From Desulfovibrio sp. Dsv1 (GTDB taxonomy: Bacteria > Desulfobacterota > Desulfovibrionia > Desulfovibrionales > Desulfovibrionaceae), in the NCBI GenBank assembly GCA_000403945.1, contig APFI01000262.1, positions 1 through 19,384 on the forward strand: 19,384 bases of DNA, read 5' to 3'. The notes under the pieces were generated by a model. That model saw nothing but the letters and a program-made list of their open reading frames with translations. It was not told where the DNA came from and ran no database searches. How positions within the stretch are numbered: the first letter of the stretch is position 1; every line of letters starts with the position of its first letter. This document shows, piece by piece, positions 8,123-15,800 of this stretch. The translations under genes were made by a program, and so were the position numbers.

Positions 8123-8245
8123 ATGGCTGAAAAAAATGAAGAACGCATTGACTCGTTGCGAAATGAACTGCATACACTGCGCAATCAGATGGAAACGCTG
8201 GTGAAAGCCCTCGGAGAAAAAAGCGAGGAGGTTTCTTCTGGATAG
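8123..8245 (+). pseudogene. 5' fragment of a DUF883/ElaB-like gene, cut by an IS element
   Basis: The 40-codon frame starts at an ATG with a well-placed GGAG (8111-8114). It encodes a charged, heptad-patterned helix (MAEKNEERIDSLRNELHTLR and onward) resembling the N-terminal coiled coil of DUF883/ElaB/YqjD proteins. Those are about 80-110 residue inner-membrane-anchored, ribosome-associated stress proteins. Their glycine-zipper and C-terminal membrane helix are missing. The TAG stop coincides with the first bases of the IS terminal repeat at 8243, so the element appears to supply the stop. No matching 3' part is recognisable beyond the element (8952-9035) in any frame, suggesting an adjacent deletion. 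The family call rests on a short segment; a genuine 40-residue protein is the alternative. Confidence 0.45.
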
Positions 8246-8951
8246 TGTAGTCACGAGACTGAAGCCCATGAAAAGATGCATCCGATCCGGACAGTGGCCA
8301 GGAATGACCGCTTCCATACCCTGTTTTTCAGCCCGGGCGAGGATCTCGTCCCTGTTGTGGCCCTTGTCCGCCAAAAGTCTTTCCGCTGCAAATCTGTCAA
8401 TCGGAGCGATTGTCCGAGCGCAATCCGCTGTCGCGCCCCGTGTGACAAAAGCCCTGACCGGCATGCCATGCGCATCCGCAGTCAGATGCGATTTTGTGTT
8501 GAGCCCGCTTTGCGCGGATCATGTCCCGATTGCCTCCTCTCGCGCCCGCGTATGAGGGTGAACCCCGCAATGACCGGCATCGATCATCAGCCATGCGGGG
8601 TCCGGCTCGTCAGTCGGAATTTCAGGCGGCCGCTCCCACACGCCATTATCGCGCCAACGGGTGAAGCGTCGGCGGGTGTCGTTCCATCCGCCAGGGGCGG
8701 GGGGCGGATCCCGCCACGGAGCGCCCGCGCGCATAATCCGGAAGACCGCATTGGCAAAGTGCCGGTTGTCGTGAGCCCCGCCGCCCCGGCTTCCTTCACA
8801 ACCGGGCAAACGGGGCTCGGGTTTTTCCCGAATTGAATCAGAAATATCGCGCCGTCTGTGGACCGTGATGGTCATGTGTTTCTCGCTTGCGGTTGAAGAT
8901 AAGCGAATTATGCCACAAAATAAAATTCCAGACAATCTTGTGACTACACTA
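8243..8951 (-). mobile_element. IS5-family (IS427-like) deletion derivative, 709 bp
   Basis: The ends are imperfect inverted repeats. The left end TAGTGTAGTCACGAGACTG (8243-8261) and the complement of the right end (8933-8951) agree at 17 of 19 positions, and a CTGG just outside also matches. The interior encodes a broken IS5-family transposase on the minus strand. Related elements are roughly 830-880 bp, so the 709-bp size fits the internal deletion seen in the protein. The exact outer boundary and any target duplication (TA or a 3-base repeat) cannot be fixed from one copy. It would be movable only by a transposase supplied from elsewhere. Confidence 0.8.
8251..8875 (-). pseudogene. Broken IS5-family transposase
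   Basis: The N-terminal part starts at 8875 (MTITVHRRRDISDS) and reads through AHDNRHFANAVF, GAPWRDPPPAPGGW and WLMIDAGHCGVHPH, which contains the first catalytic Asp. The frame then shifts near 8540 to continue as GGNRDMIRAKR, and shifts again near 8465 to give DAHGMPVRAFVTRGATADC and LLADKGHNRDEI, with the second catalytic Asp. Shortly after EAVIPG the sequence jumps to the extreme C-terminus in another frame (VRIGCIFSWASVS, matching the usual end QIRCIALWA), with the stop in the terminal repeat. About 55-60 residues with the catalytic Glu (ENAFLHLK region) are missing. Two frameshifts plus this deletion make an active enzyme impossible. The family assignment is from motif recognition. Confidence 0.85.
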
Positions 8952-9035
8952 CCCAGGACAGCCCCAAAATCTTTTCAGGGAATGCCGGAGCACTGGGGAA
9001 AGGACATCAAAGCTGGCCAAGACGGCGGGACGGAT

Positions 9036-9725
9036 TCAGTCAGCCGGGAAGATCAGGCCGTACTCCAGCAGGATGCAAACCAGAGGCGTCACGGGCAGAC
9101 CGACCACCGTGCTCCAAGAGCCTTCTACCCGTTCCACCAGAAAGGCTCCTTGGCCTTGAATGGCGTAAGCCCCGGCCTTGTCGTCGGGCTCATGGGTGCG
9201 TGCGTAGGCCTCCAGCACGGAACGCGGCCAAGCGTGGAAGAACACTCGGCTTACATCGCTGAACAATTCGCCGGGACCGCCGGGCCACCCCGGAGGCGGC
9301 AATAGGCAGACCGCGCTGATGACTTCATGACTCCGGCCCGCGAGGCGGGCCAGCATCTTCAGAGTGTGGGCCGTATCACGCGGCTTGCCCAGAATGTCGC
9401 CCTCCAGCGCCACCACCGTATCCGCCGCCAGAATCAGGGAGCGGGCGCGGGTCGCCGGGGCGAGACGGCGCTCCACAGCCAGGGCCTTGGCTTGCGCCGC
9501 GCGGCAAGTGTAGGCGTCGGGTTTTTCACCCGCTTCGGGACGCGGTTCCACGCCTGTGGGACGGACTGTGGCAAAGGGCAGACCCCATTCCGAGAGAAAT
9601 TGCTGCCGCCGGGACGAGGCCGAGGCCAAGATCAGCTCCAGACCCGGCGCAAGCTGGAACATGGGAGAAAATTTTTGGGAAAAAACCGCTTCCGACGCGG
9701 GAGCGGGAGTGAGTGGCACGGCCAC
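9036..9725 (-). CDS. maf: Maf-family nucleotide pyrophosphatase
   Basis: Maf/YceF proteins are cytosolic house-cleaning hydrolases that cleave non-canonical or methylated nucleoside triphosphates to monophosphates. Signatures are the N-terminal LILASASSRRQQFL (about 31-44), ILAADTVV with catalytic Asp102, DILGKPRDTAHTLKML and DKAGAYAIQGQGAFLVERV followed by STVVGLP. The substrate class (dTTP/UTP versus m7GTP) cannot be fixed here. The 229-residue version begins at a GTG (9725) only 5 bases after the upstream yfcE-like stop, with no clear Shine-Dalgarno. An in-frame ATG at 9662 would remove 21 unconserved residues and give a more typical N-terminus but also lacks a ribosome site, so the start is uncertain. 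It is the last gene of a minus-strand operon whose far side is the IS scar. Confidence 0.92.
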   Translation of the reverse strand: MAVPLTPAPASEAVFSQKFSPMFQLAPGLELILASASSRRQQFLSEWGLPFATVRPTGVEPRPEAGEKPDAYTCRAAQAKALAVERRLAPATRARSLILAADTVVALEGDILGKPRDTAHTLKMLARLAGRSHEVISAVCLLPPPGWPGGPGELFSDVSRVFFHAWPRSVLEAYARTHEPDDKAGAYAIQGQGAFLVERVEGSWSTVVGLPVTPLVCILLEYGLIFPAD

Positions 9726-9730
9726 GGAGC

Positions 9731-10291
9731 TTACGGCCCGCCCGGTTGATGGCGCAGGACTTCGCGGTCTTGCGTGTCCAGCACGCGGAAGACGCCGTCC
9801 TCGTACATGCCGTAGCTGTGGGGCGAGCCGCCCTTGGGCAGGGACAGGGAGCCGGGATTCCAGAAATGCATGCCGCCTAGGGTTTCGCCGCGCGGCACGT
9901 GGGTATGCCCGCGCAGAATCACCGTGCCCCGCGGCATGCGCGGCAGAGGAGGGCGCTCGGGCAGATGGTGACCGTGGCTGGCTAAAATGCGCAGGCCGTC
10001 AGCGTCGATCCAAGCGTTTTCCGTCATCGGAAAGGGCAGTAGGGCCAGATCCACCTCGGCGTCGCAATTGCCGCGCACCGCCGTGACTGGGCAGGACAGG
10101 GCGTTGAGGTCGGCCATTTCCTTGAGAACCGTGGGCGTATTGTAGCCTTCGGGCAGGGGGTTGCGCGGACCGTGGTAGACCAGATCGCCCAGCAACACCA
10201 GCAGGTCGGGACGTTGCGCGCGAGCCTTGGCCAGCAGAAAGCGTAGGCTTTCCAGCGATCCGTGCAGGTCAGAGGCGATGAGCAGACGCAT
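9731..10291 (-). CDS. yfcE: YfcE-type metallophosphodiesterase
   Basis: This 186-residue calcineurin-like phosphoesterase closely resembles E. coli YfcE, a Mn-dependent phosphodiesterase active on artificial substrates with no settled physiological one. Metal-site motifs are all present: SDLHG (D8, H10), LLGDLVYHGPRN (D36), VRGNCD (N75), SHGHH (106, 108) and RGHTHVP (H129, H131), followed by WNPGSLSLPKGG. The ATG at 10291 overlaps the TGA of the upstream zinc-protein gene by one base, so translation is coupled. maf follows after 5 bases. No signal peptide is present; it should be cytosolic. Confidence 0.92.
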   Translation of the reverse strand: MRLLIASDLHGSLESLRFLLAKARAQRPDLLVLLGDLVYHGPRNPLPEGYNTPTVLKEMADLNALSCPVTAVRGNCDAEVDLALLPFPMTENAWIDADGLRILASHGHHLPERPPLPRMPRGTVILRGHTHVPRGETLGGMHFWNPGSLSLPKGGSPHSYGMYEDGVFRVLDTQDREVLRHQPGGP

Positions 10292-10491
10292 CAGGCTCGC
10301 TCTCCTTTATCCCATTCAGCGCGGGGCACAGCTTCCTCCACCAGCATAACCGGGATCTCGTCGCGCACGGGGTAGACTACCCGGCAGGCTTGACAGGCGA
10401 AACCTGCGGTTTGCCCGTCGCGGGTCAGGGCTTCCAGAGATCCTAGGCAACGCGGGCAGGCCAGGATTTGCAATAATTCGTCGGCATTCAT
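10291..10491 (-). CDS. Trm112/YcaR-family zinc-binding protein, 66 aa
   Basis: The product is a small Trm112-like (UPF0434) protein. A Cys pair in ILACPRCLGSLE and a second pair in FACQACRVVYPVRD form a zinc ribbon, followed by IPVMLVEEAV, the usual end of the family. Eukaryotic and archaeal Trm112 activates methyltransferases; the role of the bacterial relatives is unsettled. The ATG at 10491 is chosen because it gives the family length and because the longer frame to 10557 would begin inside the promoter -35 box. An AAGGA-like site lies upstream at slightly long spacing. It is first in the operon with yfcE and maf. Confidence 0.88.
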   Translation of the reverse strand: MNADELLQILACPRCLGSLEALTRDGQTAGFACQACRVVYPVRDEIPVMLVEEAVPRAEWDKGERA

Positions 10492-10528
10492 GAGTATGGC
10501 AGCTTCCTTGCTGAGATAATCGCGGCGC

Positions 10529-10557
10529 AGTATACCCCGATGCGCCCCGGCCTTCAA
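10529..10557 (-). promoter_or_regulatory. Sigma70 promoter of the trm112-like/yfcE/maf operon
   Basis: On the minus strand TTGAAG (10552-10557) and TATACT (10529-10534) are separated by exactly 17 bases. The start of transcription would be near 10522, about 30 nt before the ATG at 10491. Confidence 0.65.
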
Positions 10558-10587
10558 GGGGGGCCGGCGACTCTGCCGGAGGCGCGC

Positions 10588-10615
10588 TTGCTTTTTTCGA
10601 ACACTAGCTTACCCT
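10588..10615 (+). promoter_or_regulatory. Weak candidate promoter for the PHP/GH3 pair
   Basis: TTGCTT (10588-10593) and TACCCT (10610-10615) are 16 bases apart, with the ATG at 10641. The -10 box is poor. It is listed because the gene pair starts here, divergently from the trm112-like operon, and needs a promoter in this 150-base gap. Confidence 0.25.
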
Positions 10616-10640
10616 GCCCGAAAGAAACAGAATTCCCCTT

Positions 10641-11498
10641 ATGAAACTGATTGACCTGCATACCCATACGCTGGCCTCGGACGGTACGGACAGCCCCTCG
10701 GATCTGGTGGAAAAAGCTCATGCGGCGGGTCTGGTCGCTGTGGCCGTAACCGACCACGACACTGTGGCCGGTCTGGACGAGGCCGATGACGCCGGGGGGG
10801 ATCTGGGCATCAGGGTGATACGCGGCTGTGAGCTTTCCACCCATACCGAATACGGCGAAGTGCATATTCTGGGACTCTGGCTGCCGCGCGACGCCTCTCC
10901 CCTTGAGGGCCAGCTCGACTATCTGCGCCGGAAACGCTGTGAGCGGAACAGAGGCATTGTGGAGAAACTGCGCGCCCTGGGTCTGGACATCAGTCTGGAG
11001 GAAGTGCGCGCCACAGCCCCGGGGAGCGTGGGTCGGCCGCATATCGCGGCGCTGCTGGTGGCTAAGGGCTATGTACGCGACGTGGGTCAGGCCTTCCGCG
11101 ACTATCTGGGTTTTTACGGCAAGGCCTATCTGCCCAAGGAAGTGCTGAAACCGGACGTGGCCGTGCAATTGCTGGCCAGTCTGGGTGCCACGGTGAGCTT
11201 GGCCCATCCCCTTTTGCAGAAATATCCCGTGCCCTGGCTGGAAGGCCTGGTGGAAAAGCTGTCCGGTTACGGGCTCACAGCCATTGAGGCTTGGCACAGC
11301 GAACATTCGGACGCGGACACGCGCCTTTGCGTGGAGTGGGCCCGGCGCTTCGGCTTGGGACTCAGCGGCGGTTCGGATTACCACGGCGCCAACAAACCTG
11401 GCATCCGTCTGGGCGTGGGGCGGGGTAGTCTGAGGGTGCCGCTGGACGTGTTGGAAAAACTGGAGGCGCGCCGCCGCGCGCACGGTCTGCCGTGCTAG
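10641..11498 (+). CDS. PHP-domain phosphoesterase (YciV/RNase AM-like)
   Basis: The 285-residue protein is a PHP-fold metal-dependent phosphoesterase of the TrpH/YciV group. Characterised members hydrolyse 3',5'-nucleoside bisphosphates or trim 5' ends of small RNAs. Metal ligands are visible in order: DLHTHTLASDGT (H7, H9, D14), VTDHDTVAG (D38, H39), GCELS (E64), VHILG (H75), RPHIA, SLAHP and GGSDYHG near the C-terminus. Length and the inserted helical region (about 100-150) fit the group. The ribosome site is weak, but the N-terminus MKLIDLHTHT is exactly where family members begin. The stop overlaps the start of the following GH3 gene. Confidence 0.92.
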   Translation: MKLIDLHTHTLASDGTDSPSDLVEKAHAAGLVAVAVTDHDTVAGLDEADDAGGDLGIRVIRGCELSTHTEYGEVHILGLWLPRDASPLEGQLDYLRRKRCERNRGIVEKLRALGLDISLEEVRATAPGSVGRPHIAALLVAKGYVRDVGQAFRDYLGFYGKAYLPKEVLKPDVAVQLLASLGATVSLAHPLLQKYPVPWLEGLVEKLSGYGLTAIEAWHSEHSDADTRLCVEWARRFGLGLSGGSDYHGANKPGIRLGVGRGSLRVPLDVLEKLEARRRAHGLPC

Positions 11499-12652
11499 CA
11501 TCCAGCCGCCCGAGGCGGAGGCTCTTCTCTTGTCTGCTGTGGGCGTTCTGCTGCCTGTGGGCGATAATCTGTCCAGCGTATCCCGGCCATGCGGCATCGT
11601 CTTCCTCCGTCTCTTTCCCTTCCCTTGATGTCATGCTCGGATCCATGCTGATGCTGGGTTTTCGCGGCACGGAGCTTGCGCCGAACGATCCTTTTCTGGC
11701 TGCGGTGCGTGCGGGCAAGGTCGGGCATGTCCTGCTGTTCGAACGCGACCTGCCCAGCGGCGGCGGGGAACGCAATATCCGTTCCCCTGAGCAGCTCCGC
11801 CGTCTGACGGTCGCGCTGCGCGCCGCCGCCCCCGGTCCCATATTCATTGCCGTGGATCAGGAGGGAGGCCACGTCAGGCGGCTCAAGCCGCAACAGGGTT
11901 TTATGGACCTGCCTTCGGCCCGGAGCATGGGGCGGGGGAGCCCGGCGGCGACCAGGGTTTTGGCCGCGCGGATGGGCGCGGAGCTGGCCAGACTGGGCGT
12001 TTCCGTGGACCTTGCGCCTGTGGCGGACGTGGACAGCAATCCGGACAATCCGGCCATCGGCAAGCTGGGGCGCAGTTTCAGCCCGGACCCCAAGCTGGTG
12101 TCGCAGCATGCCCTGGCTTTTGGGCAGGGGCTGGCCCAGGCCGGGGTCATTCCCGTGCTCAAGCATTTCCCCGGCCAAGGCGGCGCGCAACGCGATTCGC
12201 ATCTGGGCATCGCCGACATCAGCCGTTGCTGGGACGGCGGCCGCGATCTGCTACCCTATGCGGAGGCCTTCCGCCAAGGTTGGCCGGGCATGGTCATGGT
12301 GGGGCATCTGTTCCATGTCGGGCTTGACCCCGAGCATCCGGCCACGCTGTCGAAGATGGTGGTCACCGGCATGCTGCGTCAGGGGCTAGGTTGGCGGGGG
12401 GTGGTCATCAGCGACGACATGCAGATGAAGTCCATCACTGAGCACTACAGCCTGGAACAGGCCATCCTGCTGGCCGTACAGGCTGGGGTGGACATCCTAG
12501 TTTTTGGAAACAATCTGCAATGGGACCCCAACCTGTTTGAAAAAGCGCACGCAATGCTACGCCGCCTAGTGGATAGCGGCAGAATTTCGCTGGAACGCAT
12601 CCAAGCCTCGTGGGAGCGGATACACGCGCTGCATGCGGCCTACACGCGTTAA
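11492..12652 (+). CDS. Exported GH3 beta-N-acetylhexosaminidase (NagZ-like)
   Basis: This 386-residue glycoside hydrolase family 3 enzyme should remove GlcNAc from peptidoglycan fragments. Family motifs are IAVDQEGGHVRRL, LAPVADVDSNPDNPAIG, RSFSPDP and KHFPGQGGAQRDSHLG with the acid/base Asp-His pair (D235, H237). The nucleophile Asp308 is in VVISDDMQM. An Arg-rich start followed by a long hydrophobic stretch and an Ala-rich end (cleavage probably near GHA, residue 34) makes an export signal. So, unlike cytosolic E. coli NagZ, it acts outside the membrane. The GTG start at 11492 overlaps the PHP gene by 7 bases without a clear Shine-Dalgarno; the intact signal peptide supports it. The usual KHFPGHGD is altered to KHFPGQGG. 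An intrinsic terminator follows. Confidence 0.9.
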   Translation: MLASSRPRRRLFSCLLWAFCCLWAIICPAYPGHAASSSSVSFPSLDVMLGSMLMLGFRGTELAPNDPFLAAVRAGKVGHVLLFERDLPSGGGERNIRSPEQLRRLTVALRAAAPGPIFIAVDQEGGHVRRLKPQQGFMDLPSARSMGRGSPAATRVLAARMGAELARLGVSVDLAPVADVDSNPDNPAIGKLGRSFSPDPKLVSQHALAFGQGLAQAGVIPVLKHFPGQGGAQRDSHLGIADISRCWDGGRDLLPYAEAFRQGWPGMVMVGHLFHVGLDPEHPATLSKMVVTGMLRQGLGWRGVVISDDMQMKSITEHYSLEQAILLAVQAGVDILVFGNNLQWDPNLFEKAHAMLRRLVDSGRISLERIQASWERIHALHAAYTR

Positions 12653-12664
12653 AAAATCTGGATA

Positions 12665-12706
12665 AAAACCGAAGAGGGAAGCTGAGTGGCTTCCCTCTTC
12701 GGTTTT
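12665..12706. terminator. Strong bidirectional-type intrinsic terminator
   Basis: A perfect 18-bp stem, AAAACCGAAGAGGGAAGC against GCTTCCCTCTTCGGTTTT, closes a 6-base TGAGTG loop. The arms carry A and T runs so it can end transcripts from either side. It closes the PHP/GH3 operon and insulates the downstream island. Confidence 0.92.
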
Positions 12707-12850
12707 GGCAAGTCTTATTGGAGGATGTCGCTGGCGGCCAAGGGGGCGCGGCCCCTTTGGCCCTCTGTTTCTGAAGGCTTCGGGTAAACCAGGCCGCCCT
12801 TGCGCCCCCGCCTGTCGTGCGGGCCGTTGTCCCGCAATACGAAGAAGGCA
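12707..12850. other. GC-rich spacer at the left edge of the polyvalent-protein island
   Basis: These 144 bases between the terminator and the island gene contain no convincing gene, promoter or tRNA. A GGAGG directly abuts an ATG at 12725, giving only a 20-codon frame with unusable spacing. No direct repeat with the right edge near 17400 was found by eye. Confidence 0.5.
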
Positions 12851-15800
12851 ATGTACATCTTGTCTATGCCCGCGTCCGCGCCCGCACTGGCGTTGCCGCC
12901 AGCGCCGGTGGAGTCGTCGCGTCTCGAAATGATCCGTTCATTGCCGCCGGAGGAGCGGGAGCGGGCGCGCAGGCTGACGAATCAGGAGCTTGCCGAGCAC
13001 GTTCGCGGCTTGCATGGGGAGGAGGCTGTGGAGGACAGCGCTCCGGTGGCGGACAGCGTCCCGGTGGAGGAAGCGGAAGACAGGCCGCCGGTCGAGGTCG
13101 AAGAGCCGATGACCATCACACTACCGCCGAAAAAGGCGCCCGGTCAGGGGGGCGGCGGACAATCACTGGGGGTTTCCGGACTGGAGCGAGGGAAGAAGCC
13201 CGATAGCGTGGACGTTGATCCGGACGCGAAGGTGCCGGTTGTGACGGCGCAGCCGCGCTTCAAGGGGAAGAACCTCTGGGAACTCATGAAGGGAGACGAC
13301 AGGAAGGACCTGCGGCGGCAACTGTCTGGCGTGTATACCAACAAGAATACCGGATGGGCAATCAGGGTTGCCAGAAACGGGATTGATCACGCCATCAGCA
13401 GCGCGAAGAACAGTCTGGACGGTGTTGCCCACATGGAAGCCGTTGCCAATCTGCCCGCCCTGATTGAAAACGCCGTGCTGGTGGAAAGCCATGAAGACCG
13501 GAAGAAGCAAGGCCTGAAAGCTGTTCACCGCATGTATGTGCCCATGCGTATTGGAACTTCCCTGTTCACCGTCAAACTGACGGTGAAAGAGTCAGCGGAA
13601 GGCATGGTGGCTGAAATAGAGGACATGCGGCGGTTGTATGACGTGTCTCTGGCAAGGAAAATGCCCGGCGATTCGCGCCAGACCCCAGACTCTGAAATGT
13701 CAGACGGGTCTTCTGGCTCCACTCCGGGCACTTCCACAATAACCCTACGCCAACTGCTTGAGGGCGTCAACGACCAGAAAAGAACGCCGCTTTGGGAAGG
13801 GGCGCAGTCCAATCATTCCACAAGTGGAACCCCTGACGCTGTCTCGGGCCAAAGCGGTGTCAGGAAAAATGTAGACGCTTCCTCTTCGGAAGGCAAGGCA
13901 GATCAGCGGCAGGATTCCGAACCTCATGCGTCTGCCGGCAAGAAGGCGGGACGCGCCAAACAGGGCACTGCCCCAAGGATCGAGGACTTTGGCGAAAAAA
14001 TCGGCGGAGCCAGAAAGGATATTTGGCAAGGGCTTCACGCCATTCTGGATGACGCCACGGTCGAGGACATCGCCCGGCAGCCGCTGGAAAGGGTATTCCC
14101 CGCTCAGAATTACAATAAGCTGCTGGCGGAGGGAATGGACCCGAAGCTGGTGGCCCTGACACACGCCGTGCGTGATCATGTGGCCGCGCATAAGCGGGAG
14201 ATGCGCACACGTCCCCATATGGCCAGTGAGATGAAAAGGTTGCTGGATGGTTACAGGAAACTGCTTGCCGGGGAGATCACGCTTCAACAGTTCCATAAGG
14301 AAATAGCGTCCATTGACAAGATCGCAGCCAAGATAATCCGGGATGCCGCCGACCTGTATGAGGCTGTGGGGCATTCCAACCTGCTGGCCGACGTGCGCAT
14401 TTTCTGGGGAAGCCGTTCCATGTATACGGTAGAAAAGGCCGCGAAGGGCACCGCCCTCTCCAATTGGCCGCAAGTGCTGGCGCGCGGCAAGACGAGAGAT
14501 GAGGCCATTGCCGCGTTCAAGAAGAAGTTCGACGGCATGGAATGGGGCAAGCCCAGGGAGGAAAAGGGCCCTTCCCTTTCCATCTACTACAGGAGCGACA
14601 ATCCCGAGCTCATCTTCATCGGCAAGAAAATCGGCCGTGATTTTGTTGATCTTGCCGGACCGTTCGCCAGCTCCGAGGAGGCAGAGGCGTACAGGCGCGA
14701 GCATGAGAATGAACTGGCGGAAAAGCTGGCGAAGATGAGGGAATTGCCCAGCGAGCGCCGGGCGGACAATGCGCCGCGCGTGGGTGAGGACTTGCGCAAC
14801 GGGCGGGATGTGACGCCGGAAATGTTTTCGGAGGCGTTCGGCTTCCGTGGCGTGGAGTTCGGCAACTGGGTGGGAAACGAGCAGCGGCAGACCGACCTGA
14901 ACAATGCCTTTGACGCGCTCACGGATCTGGCCGGAGTGCTGGGCATCTCGTCCAGAGCCATTTCTCTCAATGGGGAACTCGGGCTTGCCTTCGGCGCGCG
15001 TGGCAGGGGCGGGAAATATCCGCAAAACGCCCATTACGAGACCAGACGCGTGGTCATCAACCTGACCAGAACGCGCGGGGCGGGCAGCCTGGCCCATGAA
15101 TGGCTGCACGCCCTGGACAACTATTTTTCGCGTATGCGAGGCAAGAATTTTGCCGAGGAATATCTGTCCGATAATCCGGGAGTGGAGCAGGCATCACTTG
15201 GCGAGGAGCCTGTTTATATTCACAAGACTCCCCGTCAGGAAATCATTGAGGCATGGGGGCTGGTCCGGAAAACCATCCGCGAAAGCGGCATGAAGGAACG
15301 GAGCGACGCGCTCGACAGGCTGCGGACCAAACCCTACTGGGGCACGGATGTTGAAATGACCGCGCGCGCCTTTGAGAGATATATCATCGAAAAGCTGCGC
15401 GGCCGGAAAGCGTCCAACGACTATCTGGCGAACATCCGCAGCGAGGAGGAATGGAAGGCAGCCAGCGGAGACAGGTCCTACCCCTATCCCACCAGTGACG
15501 AGATGCCCGCCATAACCGCGGCTTTCGACAATCTGTTCGAAACCATCGAGGAGCGGCAAACCGACAGGGGCGTGGCCCTTGCCTCCATAGCCCCTGGCGA
15601 GCACCTGCCCCCGGCGGGGAACGCGCGGCGCGGCATGAGGACGAACGTGCTGCGCCGACTGGTGGACAGGCTCTCGGGCATTGCCGGGAAGGCCGCCACA
15701 ACGCGTGTCGTGCAGCATTTCGACGAGCTCCCGGCACATGTCAGGGAGGAGTACGGGGACGCCGGAACGACGCTGGAAGGCGTTTTCGACCCGGTCACGG

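Noticed and set aside
8276..8836. Plus-strand frame within the IS element
   Set aside because: The transposase motifs lie on the minus strand; this frame is their shadow.
8865..9305. Plus-strand frame spanning the right IS end and the maf gene
   Set aside because: It crosses the IS terminal repeat and is antisense to conserved Maf motifs, so it is accidental.
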